DNA of 64,000 nt. Origin: Epiperipatus broadwayi. Taxonomy: Eukaryota; Onychophora; Udeonychophora; Euonychophora; Peripatidae. The notes beneath the pieces were generated by a model, which was given only the letters and a program-made list of their open reading frames with translations, was not told where the DNA came from and searched no databases. A program made the position numbers and the translations under genes. How positions within the stretch are numbered: position 1 is the stretch's first letter; every line of letters begins with the position of its first letter. The stretch is taken from contig JAQFVV010006507.1 in assembly GCA_028023455.1 (NCBI GenBank), forward strand, positions 684,001 through 748,000. The letters run 5' to 3'. Shown one piece after another: positions 50,392 to 62,464 of the stretch.

Positions 50392-51830
50392 TTAAATTAT
50401 TACTTTAAAATGCAATTCAGGCAGGTTTTCCAAATCATTCTCTACATTACCATCAGTCATCATATTGACATTTGTAATGTAGGCATTCTCTACCGATAAA
50501 TGGCTCTGTTCTGATCCACATGGATTTCGACTGAGCACATCGGCTACAACATTCTCAGATTCCTTGCAATACTGCATGGTGTAATTGAATTCCTGCAACA
50601 GCAAACTCCATCTAACTAGATGGATGTTGGTCAGATAACTGTGGTTCAGGAATTCAAGGCTTTTGTGATCTGTGATCACTATCACCTCTGATCCAAGAAG
50701 CATCTGTCGAAACTTTTGAAAGGCCCACACTATTGCAAGTGCTTTCTTCTCTGTTACTGTATAATTTATTTCTGGACCTTTCAGGAGTTGGCTGATAAAG
50801 TAGAGGACCCTAGGTTGGCCATCCTTCTGGATTTGGGATAATGTCACCCCCAATCCGAAACCACTACTATCCATCTGGACTATAAATGGTTTACTAAAAT
50901 CAGGGAAAGCTAACATGATTTGCTCTAAAAACCCTGTTTTAATTTTCTCAAATGCCTGATCCTGCTCCTCAGTCCATTTCCATCTCTCGTCTTTCCTGAT
51001 TAATTTTAATAATGGTTCCGTGTGGTCAGAGAATTTTTGGTAGAAATGATGGTAAAAGTTACATAGCCCCAAAAATGATCGGATTTGTTTTTTATTACTC
51101 GGTTTAGGAAAGCCTTCAATGGCACTGACCTTGTCTGGATGAGGTCTTATCCCATCACAACCTACAATATGACCTAAGAAGATAACCTGGTTTGAAACTA
51201 AGGTACTCTTCTTGAAGTTGATCTTGATGCCTTTCCAGAAGCACTCCTGGAAAAACATAGTCAGGTGTTGAAAATGCTCTTCAACAGTGGTAGATGTGAT
51301 AATCACATCATCCATATATATCGTAATGATCTGCTTCACCTCAGGAGGTAAGGTCTGATCTAAACATTGTATCAAACCAGCACCACTATTTATCAATTCA
51401 AATGGCAACCTATTAAATTGATATGTAATTACTTCATATCGGAAGGTGGTGTATTGGCGATCATTCGGATGAAGTTCGATCTGCCAATAACTAGAGGTTA
51501 GATCGAAAGTGAAAAACACTTTCTTGTTTCCAAATTTCATGAACAATTCGTGTATGGGCAGTGGAATATTTCTGTCAGGAACAGTAATTTTGTTTAGTTG
51601 TCTAGCATCCAAACAAAATCTCATTGACCCATCTTTCTTCTTCACAGTTATGACTGGATTACAGTATGGTGAAGAGCATTTGGAAATGATCCCCCAATCT
51701 AGCATTTTGTTAATTTGTTTGGTTATCTCTTGCCGATACTGGTATGGAATAGGATATGACCTGGATTGAAATGGTTGGTCATGTACTAATCTTATTCTCT
51801 GCTGAAATCCTTCTATTACTCCTGGTATCT
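50392..51830 (-). pseudogene. pol: Reverse transcriptase-RNase H of element B
   Basis: Copies the element RNA into DNA and degrades the RNA. One open frame of 437 codons (50,392-51,705) extends in frame to about 51,830 (VIEGFQQRIRLVHDQPFQSR). RT blocks: SPYCNPVITVKKKDGSMRF, CLDARQLNKITVPDRNIPLP, FFTFDLTSSYWQIELH, LPFELINSG (normally LPFGLKNAP) and the catalytic IYMDDVII. Connection: IRSFLGLCNFYHHFYQKF. RNase H: Asp in VQMDSSGFGLG, Glu in TVTEKKALAIVW, Asp in VITDHKSLEF and Asp in VVADVLSRNP, all present. It lies downstream of protease and a frameshift in a T-run near 51,832-51,838 separates them. The catalytic residues are intact, but the reading frame as part of Gag-Pol is broken. Confidence 0.95.
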
Positions 51831-52490
51831 GAAAAAAATCGGGTTAAATTTATATATCACAGATCTTAATTTCAATGTCTCCTCACTTCCAAGCAAGTTG
51901 GAATCTGCCAGCTTACTATCTATGAGTGCCTCCGGGATACTAGATCTTACACAGTCAACTTCAGGAAAGCCATACTTCAAAAGTAATGTCATCTCCAAGA
52001 CCTCATTATTTATCTTAACCACTTTGTTAGAGAAATCAATAATACAATTGTTCAAATGTAGGAAGTCTGACCCAAGAATTACATCATGGATTAAACCACT
52101 CAATATAAGGAACACATGATAGAGGATTGTTTGGCCAACTTTAATTTCCACCCAGATTTGCTTTTGTACAAGTTTTGCCTTCCTACCATTAGCCATGGTC
52201 ACCTGAATAGATTTCAATGGTAAGGTTTTAGTTTTTTAGGATTTTTAATTAAAATTTTCTGGTAAAATTTATCTGAGATAATGGAAATCTGGCTACCAGA
52301 ATCTAACAGTGCTTAAACTTGTAAACCCTCAAACAAAACCTTTATCATGGGGCAGCTCTGCAAAGCATAGTCACATGCTTTTTCTTCCCATGAACACATC
52401 ATATTAGTGATCTCTCGATATGGGGTTTGTTTCATGTTCCTCAGGGTATTTTTGGTCTCTCGAGGTGAGGAACATAACCTCAAGTACCCT
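51816..52490 (-). pseudogene. pro: Aspartic protease of element B, frameshifted
   Basis: Retropepsin that would process Gag-Pol. The active-site segment ALLDSGSQISIISDKFYQKI is encoded at about 52,254-52,313, with the Asp-Ser-Gly triplet intact and an in-frame stop just upstream (LQV, stop, ALLDSG). A frameshift near 52,220 moves the reading to the frame 51,816-52,217, which continues IQVTMANGRKAKL and VILGSDFLHLNNCIIDF. The GSDFL element is the second conserved retropepsin feature (hydrophobic, Gly-containing, after the flap). The gag stop lies at 52,492. Confidence 0.88.
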
Positions 52491-52491
52491 T

Positions 52492-54595
52492 CTAGTTTAG
52501 TTTCTGTTGAATTTTTGGTGTATAATTACTACACCCTGGTTTTGGGGATTTTTTGGGACTATGAACAGGATTTATTCCTGTTTTGCTACTATTTGTATGG
52601 TTCCTTTTGGCTGACCAAACATAGGGTGAATTACTTTGTATGGACTTCCCTTTCCAATGGTTAGCATCATTATTATTTTTTATTTTTTTATAAAAAATAG
52701 TATTAACAGTAGCCTCTTCTCTCCTTTTTTCAGGAGCCCTAATTGACAGGTTAGCACTGTTCATATCTATATTAATTAACAGTTCTGCCACCTGTTCTAT
52801 GGTCATAACATTGGTACATAATAGTGATTGTTCAATCCTGAGTGGTAAGTTTTTTTTTATTATTCTGATAATTTGACTTTCACTCAGGCAGTAGGTATTT
52901 AATGTCCTTAATTTTGTAACTTGATGGCGGAAAAACTTTGTCAAGGTTTCTCCAGGTGCTACCCTATATTTCGCTTGGAATAACTGATACAATAAGGCCT
53001 CCTGCCTGTCCTTGTTCCAGAAATTCTTCACCAGCAGTATCTGATGTTCATCAATGGTAGATGGGGCCTGAAACAATGACTCCCACCACACCAGCGCATC
53101 ACCTTGCAGGTGGCTGTATGTAATTATAACCTTTTCACACTCTGACAAATTTCTGTTTACAGAGAAATAAAGGTTCAGTCTCCGGATATGTTCAATGGGA
53201 GCTTTGTTAGTAGATCCCTTGAATACTTTTAGTTTGACAAACTGGTTAATAGCATTTACTTGTGCAAGATGGCAAAGTGTCTTGTTGACTTCTGTAGTAT
53301 TTACAGGTGGGGTCAAGGCATGATCATCATAGTATGTTATATAACTATCTGGAATTAAACCTGCTAAACTAAAATTAGGAGGATAATCTTCTGGTTCAGA
53401 CAGAATGTGTTGTGGGAGGAGAGTTTCTTCAGAAGGATCACTTATCTTCTGTGGGTCCTTAAGGGCCATCTCTAGGTGATAAGTCCTTTTATCCTTTATT
53501 TTATTATTACTGTGCATCCTTACATCAATTTCATCATGTTTTCCTCCACTGGTCGGCATCTCTTGGTACAATTGAGACTCAACTATTACCATTCTCTGAT
53601 TAAACGCTTCACCCATTTTATCAATTTCATCTCTTATTTCATGAGCACTTCCCACCAACTTTTCTATATTGGCTTTGTCTATGGTCGTGTCCATCCCTTC
53701 TTTGACTATTCTACTTTCAACTTGTTTAAGATGTTGATCCAAATCTATTAGAATTTTGTTGCATGACTCAACCTGATTATTTTGTGATTTGGAAAGTTGT
53801 TCTATTCTTGATTGAATTCCCTGAAATTCATCTTGAACCTTGGTTAGGAATTTACCCTGTTCCACATGCACCTCATGTTTTAATGTTTACTGACTCTTAC
53901 ATGCCTCATCACATTTTGCATTCAATTGTTCCATGAAACTGGATTTAAAATCATCTATTCGCTGTTGGCATTTTGTATTCTTTTCATCAATTTCATTCCT
54001 CATCTCTAACATTCCTTGCTTCAATTCATTATTGTCTTTTTGAACATTTCCTAATTTAAAGGAAAGTTGTCCCATATCTTCAGACAGCTTAATTTCAACA
54101 TTATAATTTTTTTTCCATTTGTTCTTTTATATCATTCACATCTTTCTTCAATTCTTCCTTTATTTTATTTATATCAGCCTTGGTTGCCATATTTTCCATT
54201 TTACTATTCATACTATTCATATCACTCTTCATATTCTCCATCTTGCTATTTAAATCACTTTTCATATTCTCCATATTGGTTGACATATTCTCCATCTTGC
54301 TATATATATCATTCTTCATGTCCATGATTGCTTAGATTAGTTGTGCCAATGTTGTAGGGTCTTGCGTAGCCTGAATTACTCCTACTTCAGGCACTTGAGT
54401 AATCTCACTGGGAGAAATCATCTGAATTTGAGAAACTGTTTGACTTCCTTCCTGCATTTGTGGGGATTGTTCCACTTCCAAAATAGACCCCCCAGGTATC
54501 TGAATCATCACAGATTCTACCTTATTACTGGTAGTATCATCTACCATTTCACTGCCACTACTATCTTTCCCTATCTCCAACTGTTTTGATTCCAT
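52492..54595 (-). pseudogene. gag: gag of element B, long coiled-coil start
   Basis: Structural Gag, 2.1 kb, in four pieces. 54,332-54,595 (87 aa; Ser/Gln/Glu-rich start) is followed by an in-frame TAA (54,332-54,334). 54,101-54,325 contains repeats of the type SKMENMKSDMNS (period 7-14 residues), a coiled coil. A frameshift leads to 53,887-54,075 (more heptads), then an in-frame TAA (53,887-53,889). 52,492-53,871 has further coiled coil, then the capsid-like part: KAPIEHIRRLNLYFSV, SHLQGDALVWWESLFQAP, FFRHQVTKLRTL and TIEQVAELL. The C-terminus is basic (Lys/Asn/Ser/Pro-rich) with no CCHC zinc knuckle. The coiled coil makes this Gag unusually long at its N-terminus. Antisense frames here are shadows. 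Confidence 0.9.
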
Positions 54596-55243
54596 ATTAT
54601 TTAATTGCTTACCACTTCAGGTTATCATTAAATATTTATTTATTTGCAAACTATTTATTAAATATTTATTTATGAAATTATAAATAATCACATGCCACAG
54701 TGAATCATGCCACTCCCAAACATTGCATTTATCTTTTACCTTTTTTTTAGATTTTAATATATCTACTTTTTAGCCTATGTCCTTTTACATGCCTAACTCT
54801 ACTATTTTATTATCATTTATTAATCACTTAACTATTTATCATCAGTCTCTGTTTATTGTCCAATCCTTTATATTTCCAATTTACACTCAACACTTTAGAT
54901 CACTTATTGAAAATTGATTCAAGTTTATGTGATCTATTTATTATTCCTACTACTATTATTTCTAATGAAAGTGCTTGTTGTTTGCCATGTGCATAAGTTC
55001 ATATGGGTTTATGTTTATAGAAAAATATCAAATGAAATATGCTTCAACATTTTTTTTTAAAAAAAAAATTAAATGCCAGTCCAATTAGAGTATATACATA
55101 CCTAACATAATGGATACCAGATATAACTATTGGTAAATACATTTGGATACATTTATCACATGTTGCACATCAGATATAACTATTAGTAAATATACTTGGA
55201 TACCTCTATCAACCTTAAAATGCCCACCATGTTGCGCACCAGA
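54596..55243 (-). other. Leader of element B with CAGATATAA motifs
   Basis: About 650 bp between gag and the 5' LTR; non-coding. CCAGATATAAC and CATCAGATATAAC occur at 55,117 and 55,168, and CACCAGATATAATGGA spans the LTR boundary at 55,237-55,252. Next to the LTR, on the - strand, TGGTGCGCAACATGG (55,227-55,241), starting two bases after the LTR end, is a candidate primer-binding site. Confidence 0.65.
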
Positions 55244-56970
55244 TATAATGGAATGAGACGATTAGCACTTGAATAATCAACAATCAGCTGGTTCGATCAC
55301 AATGTGTGACCAACTTATACAAAGTCTATATGTGATGATAGACCTATCTATCAAGCCCCAAACATTGCTGGTGCCAGATATAATGGATGAACAATTCTCA
55401 TCATATGCCACCCCTAATATCCATCATACCAGTCACGTCAGTTGCTAATTTGATCTTTAGCGATGTGTAGACCCATCACACATCATGCATCCACGTTGGT
55501 TGACAGATATAACAGCTGGAACGATTACAACTAATCCCAAACACTGCTAACACCAGATGTAATGGATGGTCAACTAACTTGCAGACTATACTACTATGCA
55601 GATGCAGCAATATGGTGTGGGGATAAATTAATAAGCTCTAATCTATTACCCCTAATGAAACAATCTGCAGAGACCTAACAGGCTTAGAAGGAAAGAAAGT
55701 TGCATCCAACTATGTTCAGACTGTGGGTCATCTGAAAAAGTGCTAATGAGAACCTGATGAAATGCTTAACCAATGATTGCATACCCTTTAATTGATTAAC
55801 TCTATCCCTACTTAATAATATTAAATGCAATTTAGGTTAGTTCATCCACTTTCCCCCTTTTAAATTCCGTTATTCCCTAATTTTCAAGCCCAGAGAGAGT
55901 ATTGCTTTTAACTCCTTTAGTAGGTATGAACAGATATACACAGCAACTCCTGCACCTATATATAGGTTACAACTAGCATTTATAATATTTGTTTTATTTT
56001 CAAGCCTTTATATAATAAGAAAAATAGATGTGTGTGCATGAATTATTATTTAAAAACTGTAGAATGTCAGGACAACCCAATAAACCAAAGACCGGAACAA
56101 TATAAACTCTAAACATTTATTAACATAAATAAATATTAAATATAACAACAATAGTAATGATAAAAAATAATAATAAAAAAAAAAATATATATATATATAA
56201 TAATCATCATATGTACATGGGTCACGCATTCTCTACAAATCATACTTATATAAAAAAATCAACTTTAGTTATTTAATATAATTGAAATGCTGGCTAGCTA
56301 AATTATATATTTACAAATGTTAATCTATTTAACAAATTTCCCCAAATTATATATATGATAGAGACAGAACCCAGTTGATTAGTCAAATATACTAGAAAAT
56401 ATATGTACATGGTTAATCACAAAATAAAACATATAATATGTATTCTGTATGTGTTGTAATTTAACCTATATATAAATGTAAAAAAATCTTACCTCAATAT
56501 TTATGTGGATGACCTCATGTGAAGCAGGTGGCTATACCTAAATTTTATTTATAATGAAAATATAAAAAATATCAAAATGAATAATCCCCCCTTTTCTTCT
56601 TTACTAATTTTGAAAGATGTGGCTTCAGCATCAGAGTGTGAAAACACAACAGATAATATACATAAATAAAAAAAATACACACAAATTTACAATATTGATT
56701 CTTTGATAAATAAAAAAAAATTGTAATTAGAATAAAGTTTATAACAAATATAACAAAAGCAGTAGTAGCTGATAGTTAAGCAAGTTGTTCTTCAAAGCAG
56801 TTTCATTTAATAAATCATTCTCCTTAGCAAGGATAGATAGGTACAATGGTGTCTCCTGTAGTTGTGTTTAATGGCAAACATGTTGATCCTCATTTGATTC
56901 ACCATAATGTATTCCAATCCTTGTTTACTTTGGACTGAAGGCATCTTCTTGTGTGTTTACAATAAAGTAG

Positions 56971-57007
<37 letters not shown>

Positions 57008-57951
57008 GCAGCTGGCAGAAAAATACCATGACACACAATAGCATGTTTTGCTCTAGCCCATTTTCATATTAAAGTACATTTTAATTATTTATAATCATAT
57101 ATTATTTTATTAATAGTATTGAAGCGTTTATATATATATTAAGAAAATTACTTTATTTTTCTTTCTTCTCCAATTTTTAGCAAATTTAATTCTCGTTATT
57201 GTTTTTAAAATGATTTTTAAAAAAATCAATTTACTCCAACTTTTTAAACATGATTTAATTATTTAAGAATTAATCAGTTATTCTTACTTCTTTGCACTTT
57301 CTGTCCCTTGAATTTGATAAATTTTTAGGTACATTATTCGATTTTTAAAATGTTTATAATTTAACTAAAAAAAAACTAAAATTCCATTTTAGCATTCGAA
57401 ATTTTTAGTTTTTATTTGCTTTCTTTTGTTACAGTTATTATAACAATAAGAAGAATGATTTGTAAACTGTCTTTTGTTTTTATACATTTCATGCGGCGTA
57501 GATTTCATGCACGTAGATTTTCAGGAACGCCGATATCTTTAGCTGTCTATTGTTTAAATACATTTAGATTTATTATAAATAAAAAAAAATATTAAAATAA
57601 TAAAATCAGTTTTATTTTCACACATATGTACCCACCTAATTAACCTCAAGTCATCCCACATTATATATATACATATATTAATTAATATTCAATTTTAAAT
57701 TTAAAAAAAATATATACATTACAATTTATTTAATCAAATAGTTATATATATATATATACAATAGTACATTCTAAAATATTGATCATATTTTATTTTATAA
57801 ATATAATAATTTATTGTGTATTATATGTACATAGGCAATAATAATAACAAATAATAATATTCCCACTATTACTATAAATTCCAAATGGATTGGGTTCAAT
57901 AAATATGCTTGATCTTTTTAAGAATGTGTGCATTGGAAGCTATCCTTTACA
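55244..57951 (-). repeat. 5' LTR of element B (right)
   Basis: 2.71 kb, matching 46,065-48,680; on the element strand it starts TGTAAAGGATAGC. TA tracts at 56,185-56,198 and 56,972-57,006 differ in length from the partner. Motif copies CCAGATATAATGG (55,374), ACAGATATAAC (55,503) and CCAGATGTAATGG (55,553) lie near its element-3' end. Confidence 0.93.
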
Positions 57952-57955
57952 GTAT
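57952..57955. repeat. Target-site duplication of element B, right
   Basis: GTAT directly after the right LTR end (CTTTACA), partner of 46,061-46,064. Confidence 0.8.
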
Positions 57956-59498
57956 GATTGTATATATATATATATATTCACTGTATGTGTTAATATAATG
58001 GGTGAAAATTACTAATATACTTATATGTGAGAATGTAGAGATGCAATTATATGTAGAGCTGCATTATATTTTTTATTCATTTGTGTTTTAAATAGATATT
58101 TCGTTATGAATATAGTAAGATAGATTTTAAATGCCATTGATAACACATGTTTCTTAAGCAAAATACCCATTAAACTTATATGGCTGGAAAATAATCAGTA
58201 GAATGGAAAGTTGTGCCACGGGCAGTTTCAATTATTGACTGTCCACTGGAATTGTTAGAACTGGTCGAGTGTATTTTTAGAACAATGAAAGAAAAAGCAT
58301 TCTTGAGATCAGACCATCGGCGTAAGATAGAAAGGAAAAGTGAAGTTAAAGAGCACTAATGAATAGAACTATATATGTTCTCAGTGATTTAGTAGTGATT
58401 AAATTTTAGAAAAGCAGTGAAGTGATAGAGAAAAGCAGAGAAAGACATATAAACTGATCAATTCTTGATTATTAATTAAGAATTTTATTCATAATGTACT
58501 CCGTATACATGCAGGGGTAAAAATAATCATCTAGGTTCATCAGACTTCTCAATGGAGAGCTATTGTGGAGCCTGCCTGAAAATTATTTATGGATTTGCCA
58601 TTTAATCAACCAAGCGCAATGGCCACGAAACTCTAACAACCAGAGCCTCTCACAATCAAGCCAAACTCATCTACTTAAATTCTTATAGGGATTGTTTTGG
58701 TCAGAGTATTTCAGAACTTATCATCATCATTCAGATCAGCGACTTTTCGTTAAAACCAACAACTTCTCTATGCTGTAAGCTTACAGATTATTAGCTTCAG
58801 CCATGTGAACATTTGCTCTTAAGAGGTAACTTTGATCTTTTCTTAATCTGCCTTAAATCAACATTTAATAACAGCTAAAAAAACGTGTTATTTCAATTTA
58901 AATAAAGTAAATTAATAATTTATTAAATTGTTTTAGAAAATGCAACTCTGACGTGTAATCACATACTTTCGTTAATATGTGTATGAATTATATATGTATA
59001 TGTAAGGAATAAATGAATTATATGTTTTAGATATTAATATATGTGTGTGCGTGCTAATAAATCTTAGAATTAATTACCACTTATATATATTATTTACATT
59101 CTAGGTTTCTGTTGACTGATGGGCTATTGTAGAAGGATTGGATTTAGATAGAAATTATATTTAGAGATATAAGGTGTCTCTGAATGAGATCATCCATAGC
59201 TTTGTTCTCCCGATAAACATTGTTTTCCCAGACTCTCGAGATTGAGCTAGTTAGGATAAAATACCCTAAGATTATCCATTGGAACTTTTGTTTGCACTCT
59301 TGAGATGTATAATTCTTATTGAATGGATAAGATTGGTGCTTGAGAGAGGCTTTGGCCTTTGCTCATAAATATATGTGCTCGAAGCTTAGGGTAATAACTA
59401 CTTATACACACTAAATTCTTTGAACAAGATTGTGGGTAGAATGTTAAAAATGGTGCCCAGTGTGTGGCATGGTATTCAAATACCATGTAGTGCTTAAA
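57952..59498 (+). repeat. 3' LTR of element K, right fragment
   Basis: From TCACTGTATGTGTTAATATAA (57,979) to GTGCTTAAA this matches 43,290-44,807. It completes the K LTR begun at 45,922 and is followed by TATATATATATATT. Confidence 0.9.
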
Positions 59499-62399
59499 TA
59501 TATATATATATTAAGCTTTATTTTATATGTCAAGGTAACTTACTTTATTATTAGAAGCTAAGTCAAGGAGTTTGCAATTAAGTGTATAGATATTTTTATT
59601 ACTCACAGGTAAATATAAATATATTAATGAAGTGTTTACTTTAAAGTTGCATATTCTTTTGATATTTAGGACAAACAATTGTTACATATGTGTTTATCGG
59701 AAGTTTAATGTTTTTTTTAATATCATTTGTATCGAAAATTAAATATAAAATTTGTCTGAGAACAAATTTATGTCATTAGCTATTTAATTAATAATATTTA
59801 TTCCATCAGTCTGTCCACTTAATTTCATAAATATTTATTATGCTCATTGTTCACGTGCATATTTCTTATCTTATGCAAATGTTTGCTATGCTATTTTAAG
59901 GTGTTTATAGTCGTTTTGATGAGTATTTTCATGTGGGTTTTAGATATTGTTTAATGGCTAAAGTTTTCTATTAATTTTTATTATTAGTGATAAATTTGAA
60001 TCTTGCCATTGTTAGAATTAGTATGCTCTATAGCTCTACACATCAGATAGTATACTATGTATTATGTTTGTGGTATGGAGATCCTTTCCCATTATGGTAT
60101 GAAATTGCCATGAGAGGACAATGCTTTTCAAAATATTTTCATATATAGCTTAGATAGTTAGATCCCATGGAGAGGATCATTTATCTTTGGTGTGTTTAAC
60201 TTTTCCTTAAGTTGTGAGACTGTGTCCACACCTTCACTAATGCTTGAGAGATGAATCTTGTGAGCCACCATTATTATAGTCATGTTGCCTTGCTCTAAGG
60301 AGCTTATTTAGTGATGGTATCTTTCATGCACTATTTGGAAGATTAAGTTTTCCACCATAAAAGGTGTAGAATATTGTAGTAATAAAAGTTATGTCAATGA
60401 TAGCTAGTTATTGAGGTATTCGACTCTTTAGGTGTATTTTGGTTGATTATAATAATATCCATATTGTGCTACTGTGCTTTGCCAGTGATATAGAAATAAA
60501 TGAACAAGATTTAAAAGTTTAATTGCTCAGATTAAAGCATAGCATGATGGGAATACACAGATACAATGCTATTTTATATGCATCATATGGAGAAATTCGC
60601 TGAGGGGAAAGCAAGTCTCCTAAAAATTAACAACTTAATATAACTTGGTGGATATTAAATAAATTAAATATTAAGGTATGTTGACTTCTAATGAATGCTT
60701 TTATTTATCATTTGTTTTTTCATGATTAACATAATGCTAAGTAATAATCAGTTGAGATGTGATGATAACAATTATCATCATCAAATTAACCATGTAATTT
60801 AAAACAGCAATAGGTTATGTAGAACTTAATCTTCTATTTTTTTATATTACTTTATTAATATTAAGATATCATAAGTAAGTGCTTGACTGTAAAATATATA
60901 AGGAAATGTTAATCACCTTATCGTCCAAGCTAGCCAACCATTATACTTATTATCTTTAGTTGCATTAAATGTTTGTTTAATGCTTTGTTTTAACTAGAAT
61001 AAAGTTTGATAATAAGTAAATATTCTAACAAGTAAGCATAATAGTTTATGGTTCTAAATTTTATTTTGAAATTTTAAAACTAGCAACCAAAAAAAAATAG
61101 TCTTGGCATACAATTTATTTATAATTAATGATTCTTCAAAATCAAATGTAAAAATACATCCAGTAACTATGATGTCCAAACTGTCATATTAATGTGCTTT
61201 TGAAAATAATTATTTTTAATGTTTAGCTTTCATAAATGTATTTTTGTAAACTATTAAACTTTTTGTTTTTAAGTATTTTTTTCTGTATGAAATTTTTTGG
61301 TTTGGTTCCACATATCCACAAAGTAAAATACAATGTATATTTTTAAATCAGATAATGACTAGTCTTATGATCCAATAGTTACTAATATTTGATAAGAAAC
61401 ATGCTATAACTATTTCTTTTCCAATTATTAAATTTCAAATTAATAATTGTTCACTTAAGCATTGCAATGGATGTGTCTATCCATAAGTCAGACTGCACAT
61501 TATTTAACTATTATCAGAATTCCAACATTGTAAATTAAGTACTTTGTCTGAAATGTTTTGGGATAAGAGAGGGAAATGAAATGTACCTTTTTTACATTTT
61601 ATTTGAATGCCATTCTAGGTAACAGGCTATAAATATTTTAAATTTATTATTATTATTTTAGACATTTTTTGACTAAAGTAAGCATTTCTTTTGGTAATCT
61701 AAGTGACTATTATTATTATGATCTTAGTAATATTCATTAGCTTATTAGAAAGTGCAAGTTTTCTAAAGCCTGCTAGAATGTCAGTCATTTTCCTTGCAAG
61801 ACTGTACCATTCCCTTATTGGGTGAAATATGAGGAAGAAAACCCAGAGATCTTTATTTTGCATTATAATAAAATATTTTTTATTGACTCTACAAGATGTA
61901 GAGAAGGTCAGGTCATATCAATGGATAATATTAAATTATATAAAAGATGATTTAATCATAAGAATCTATTAGAGAATATGTTTTGAAGGTGCAGATATTT
62001 CTAGTTCACATAATGTGATTGGGTTGAAGGAAGATATTTATTTTGTTCTAAATTATTAATCAAAGAATGATTACATTTTTTTTTCTCTTTCGAAATTATA
62101 TTTTTTATTTCGAATAATTTATTTTATCAGAGTTAGGTAATTCCTTTATCTTAATTGTTTATGTCTACAGCTAATTCTTTTATATGTAACTGACCACTGA
62201 GCTTAGTCCACTTTATAATCCTTATTGTTAACTGTAAGAGTCTCAACCCAACACTATTATTGTATAAAAGATATCTTGTCCAAACAATTAGAACGTATTA
62301 TATTCTTATTTGAGATATTTCTTTAGATTAGAAATAGTGCCTCAAATTAGAAGAATGACATAATAAATGTTGATTTAGGCATCATCGATTTATTAGGTT

Positions 62400-62402
<3 letters not shown>
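59499..62402. other. AT-rich DNA, no gene recognised
   Basis: Flank of element K. Contains a less AT-rich patch at about 60,040-60,330 without a usable frame. No repeat partners elsewhere in the window were recognised. Confidence 0.5.

Positions 62403-62462
<60 letters not shown>
62403..62462. repeat. (TA)n, ~30 units, at the LINE 3' end
   Basis: The longest pure TA tract in the window. It joins directly to the 3' end of the - strand LINE (GTTGATGAT then ATATAT on the element strand), so it is either the LINE tail, expanded after insertion, or the target it chose. Confidence 0.9.

Positions 62463-62464
<2 letters not shown>

Larger units (their letters stand above)
46065..57951 (-). mobile_element. 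Element B: Ty3/gypsy retrotransposon with 2.6-2.7-kb LTRs
   Basis: An 11.9-kb element on the - strand: 5' LTR 55,244-57,951, leader, gag, protease, RT-RNase H, integrase, purine tract, 3' LTR 46,065-48,680, with GTAT duplications. Domain order protease-RT-RNase H-integrase is diagnostic of Ty3/gypsy (in copia, integrase precedes RT). There is no env frame in the ~540 bp after integrase. Gag and pol contain at least four frameshifts and three in-frame stops, so it is inactive, yet all catalytic motifs are still readable. It is the best preserved LTR element here and the reference for recognising E and F. Confidence 0.95.
43138..59498 (+). mobile_element. Element K: non-autonomous LTR retrotransposon hosting element B
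   Basis: Left LTR 43,138-44,807; internal region 44,808-45,921 with a gag remnant only; right LTR 45,922-46,064 continued at 57,952-59,498 after an 11.9-kb nested insertion. The left flank is (TA)n and the right flank is TATATATATATAT, consistent with insertion into a TA repeat. With element B removed, K is about 4.5 kb and carries no pol. The order LTR, gag and purine-rich stretch shows + orientation. LTRs differ at several per cent of positions by eye. Confidence 0.88.

Noticed and set aside
54067-54327. 86-codon + strand frame rich in Tyr, Ser and Pro
   Set aside because: Exact antisense of the repetitive coiled-coil gag of element B; its pattern is explained by the gag repeats.
46195-55560. 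CRISPR-like array from the recurring CAGATATAA motif
   Set aside because: Motif is short, spacing irregular (about 50-135 bp), and it belongs to LTR and leader DNA of a eukaryotic retrotransposon.
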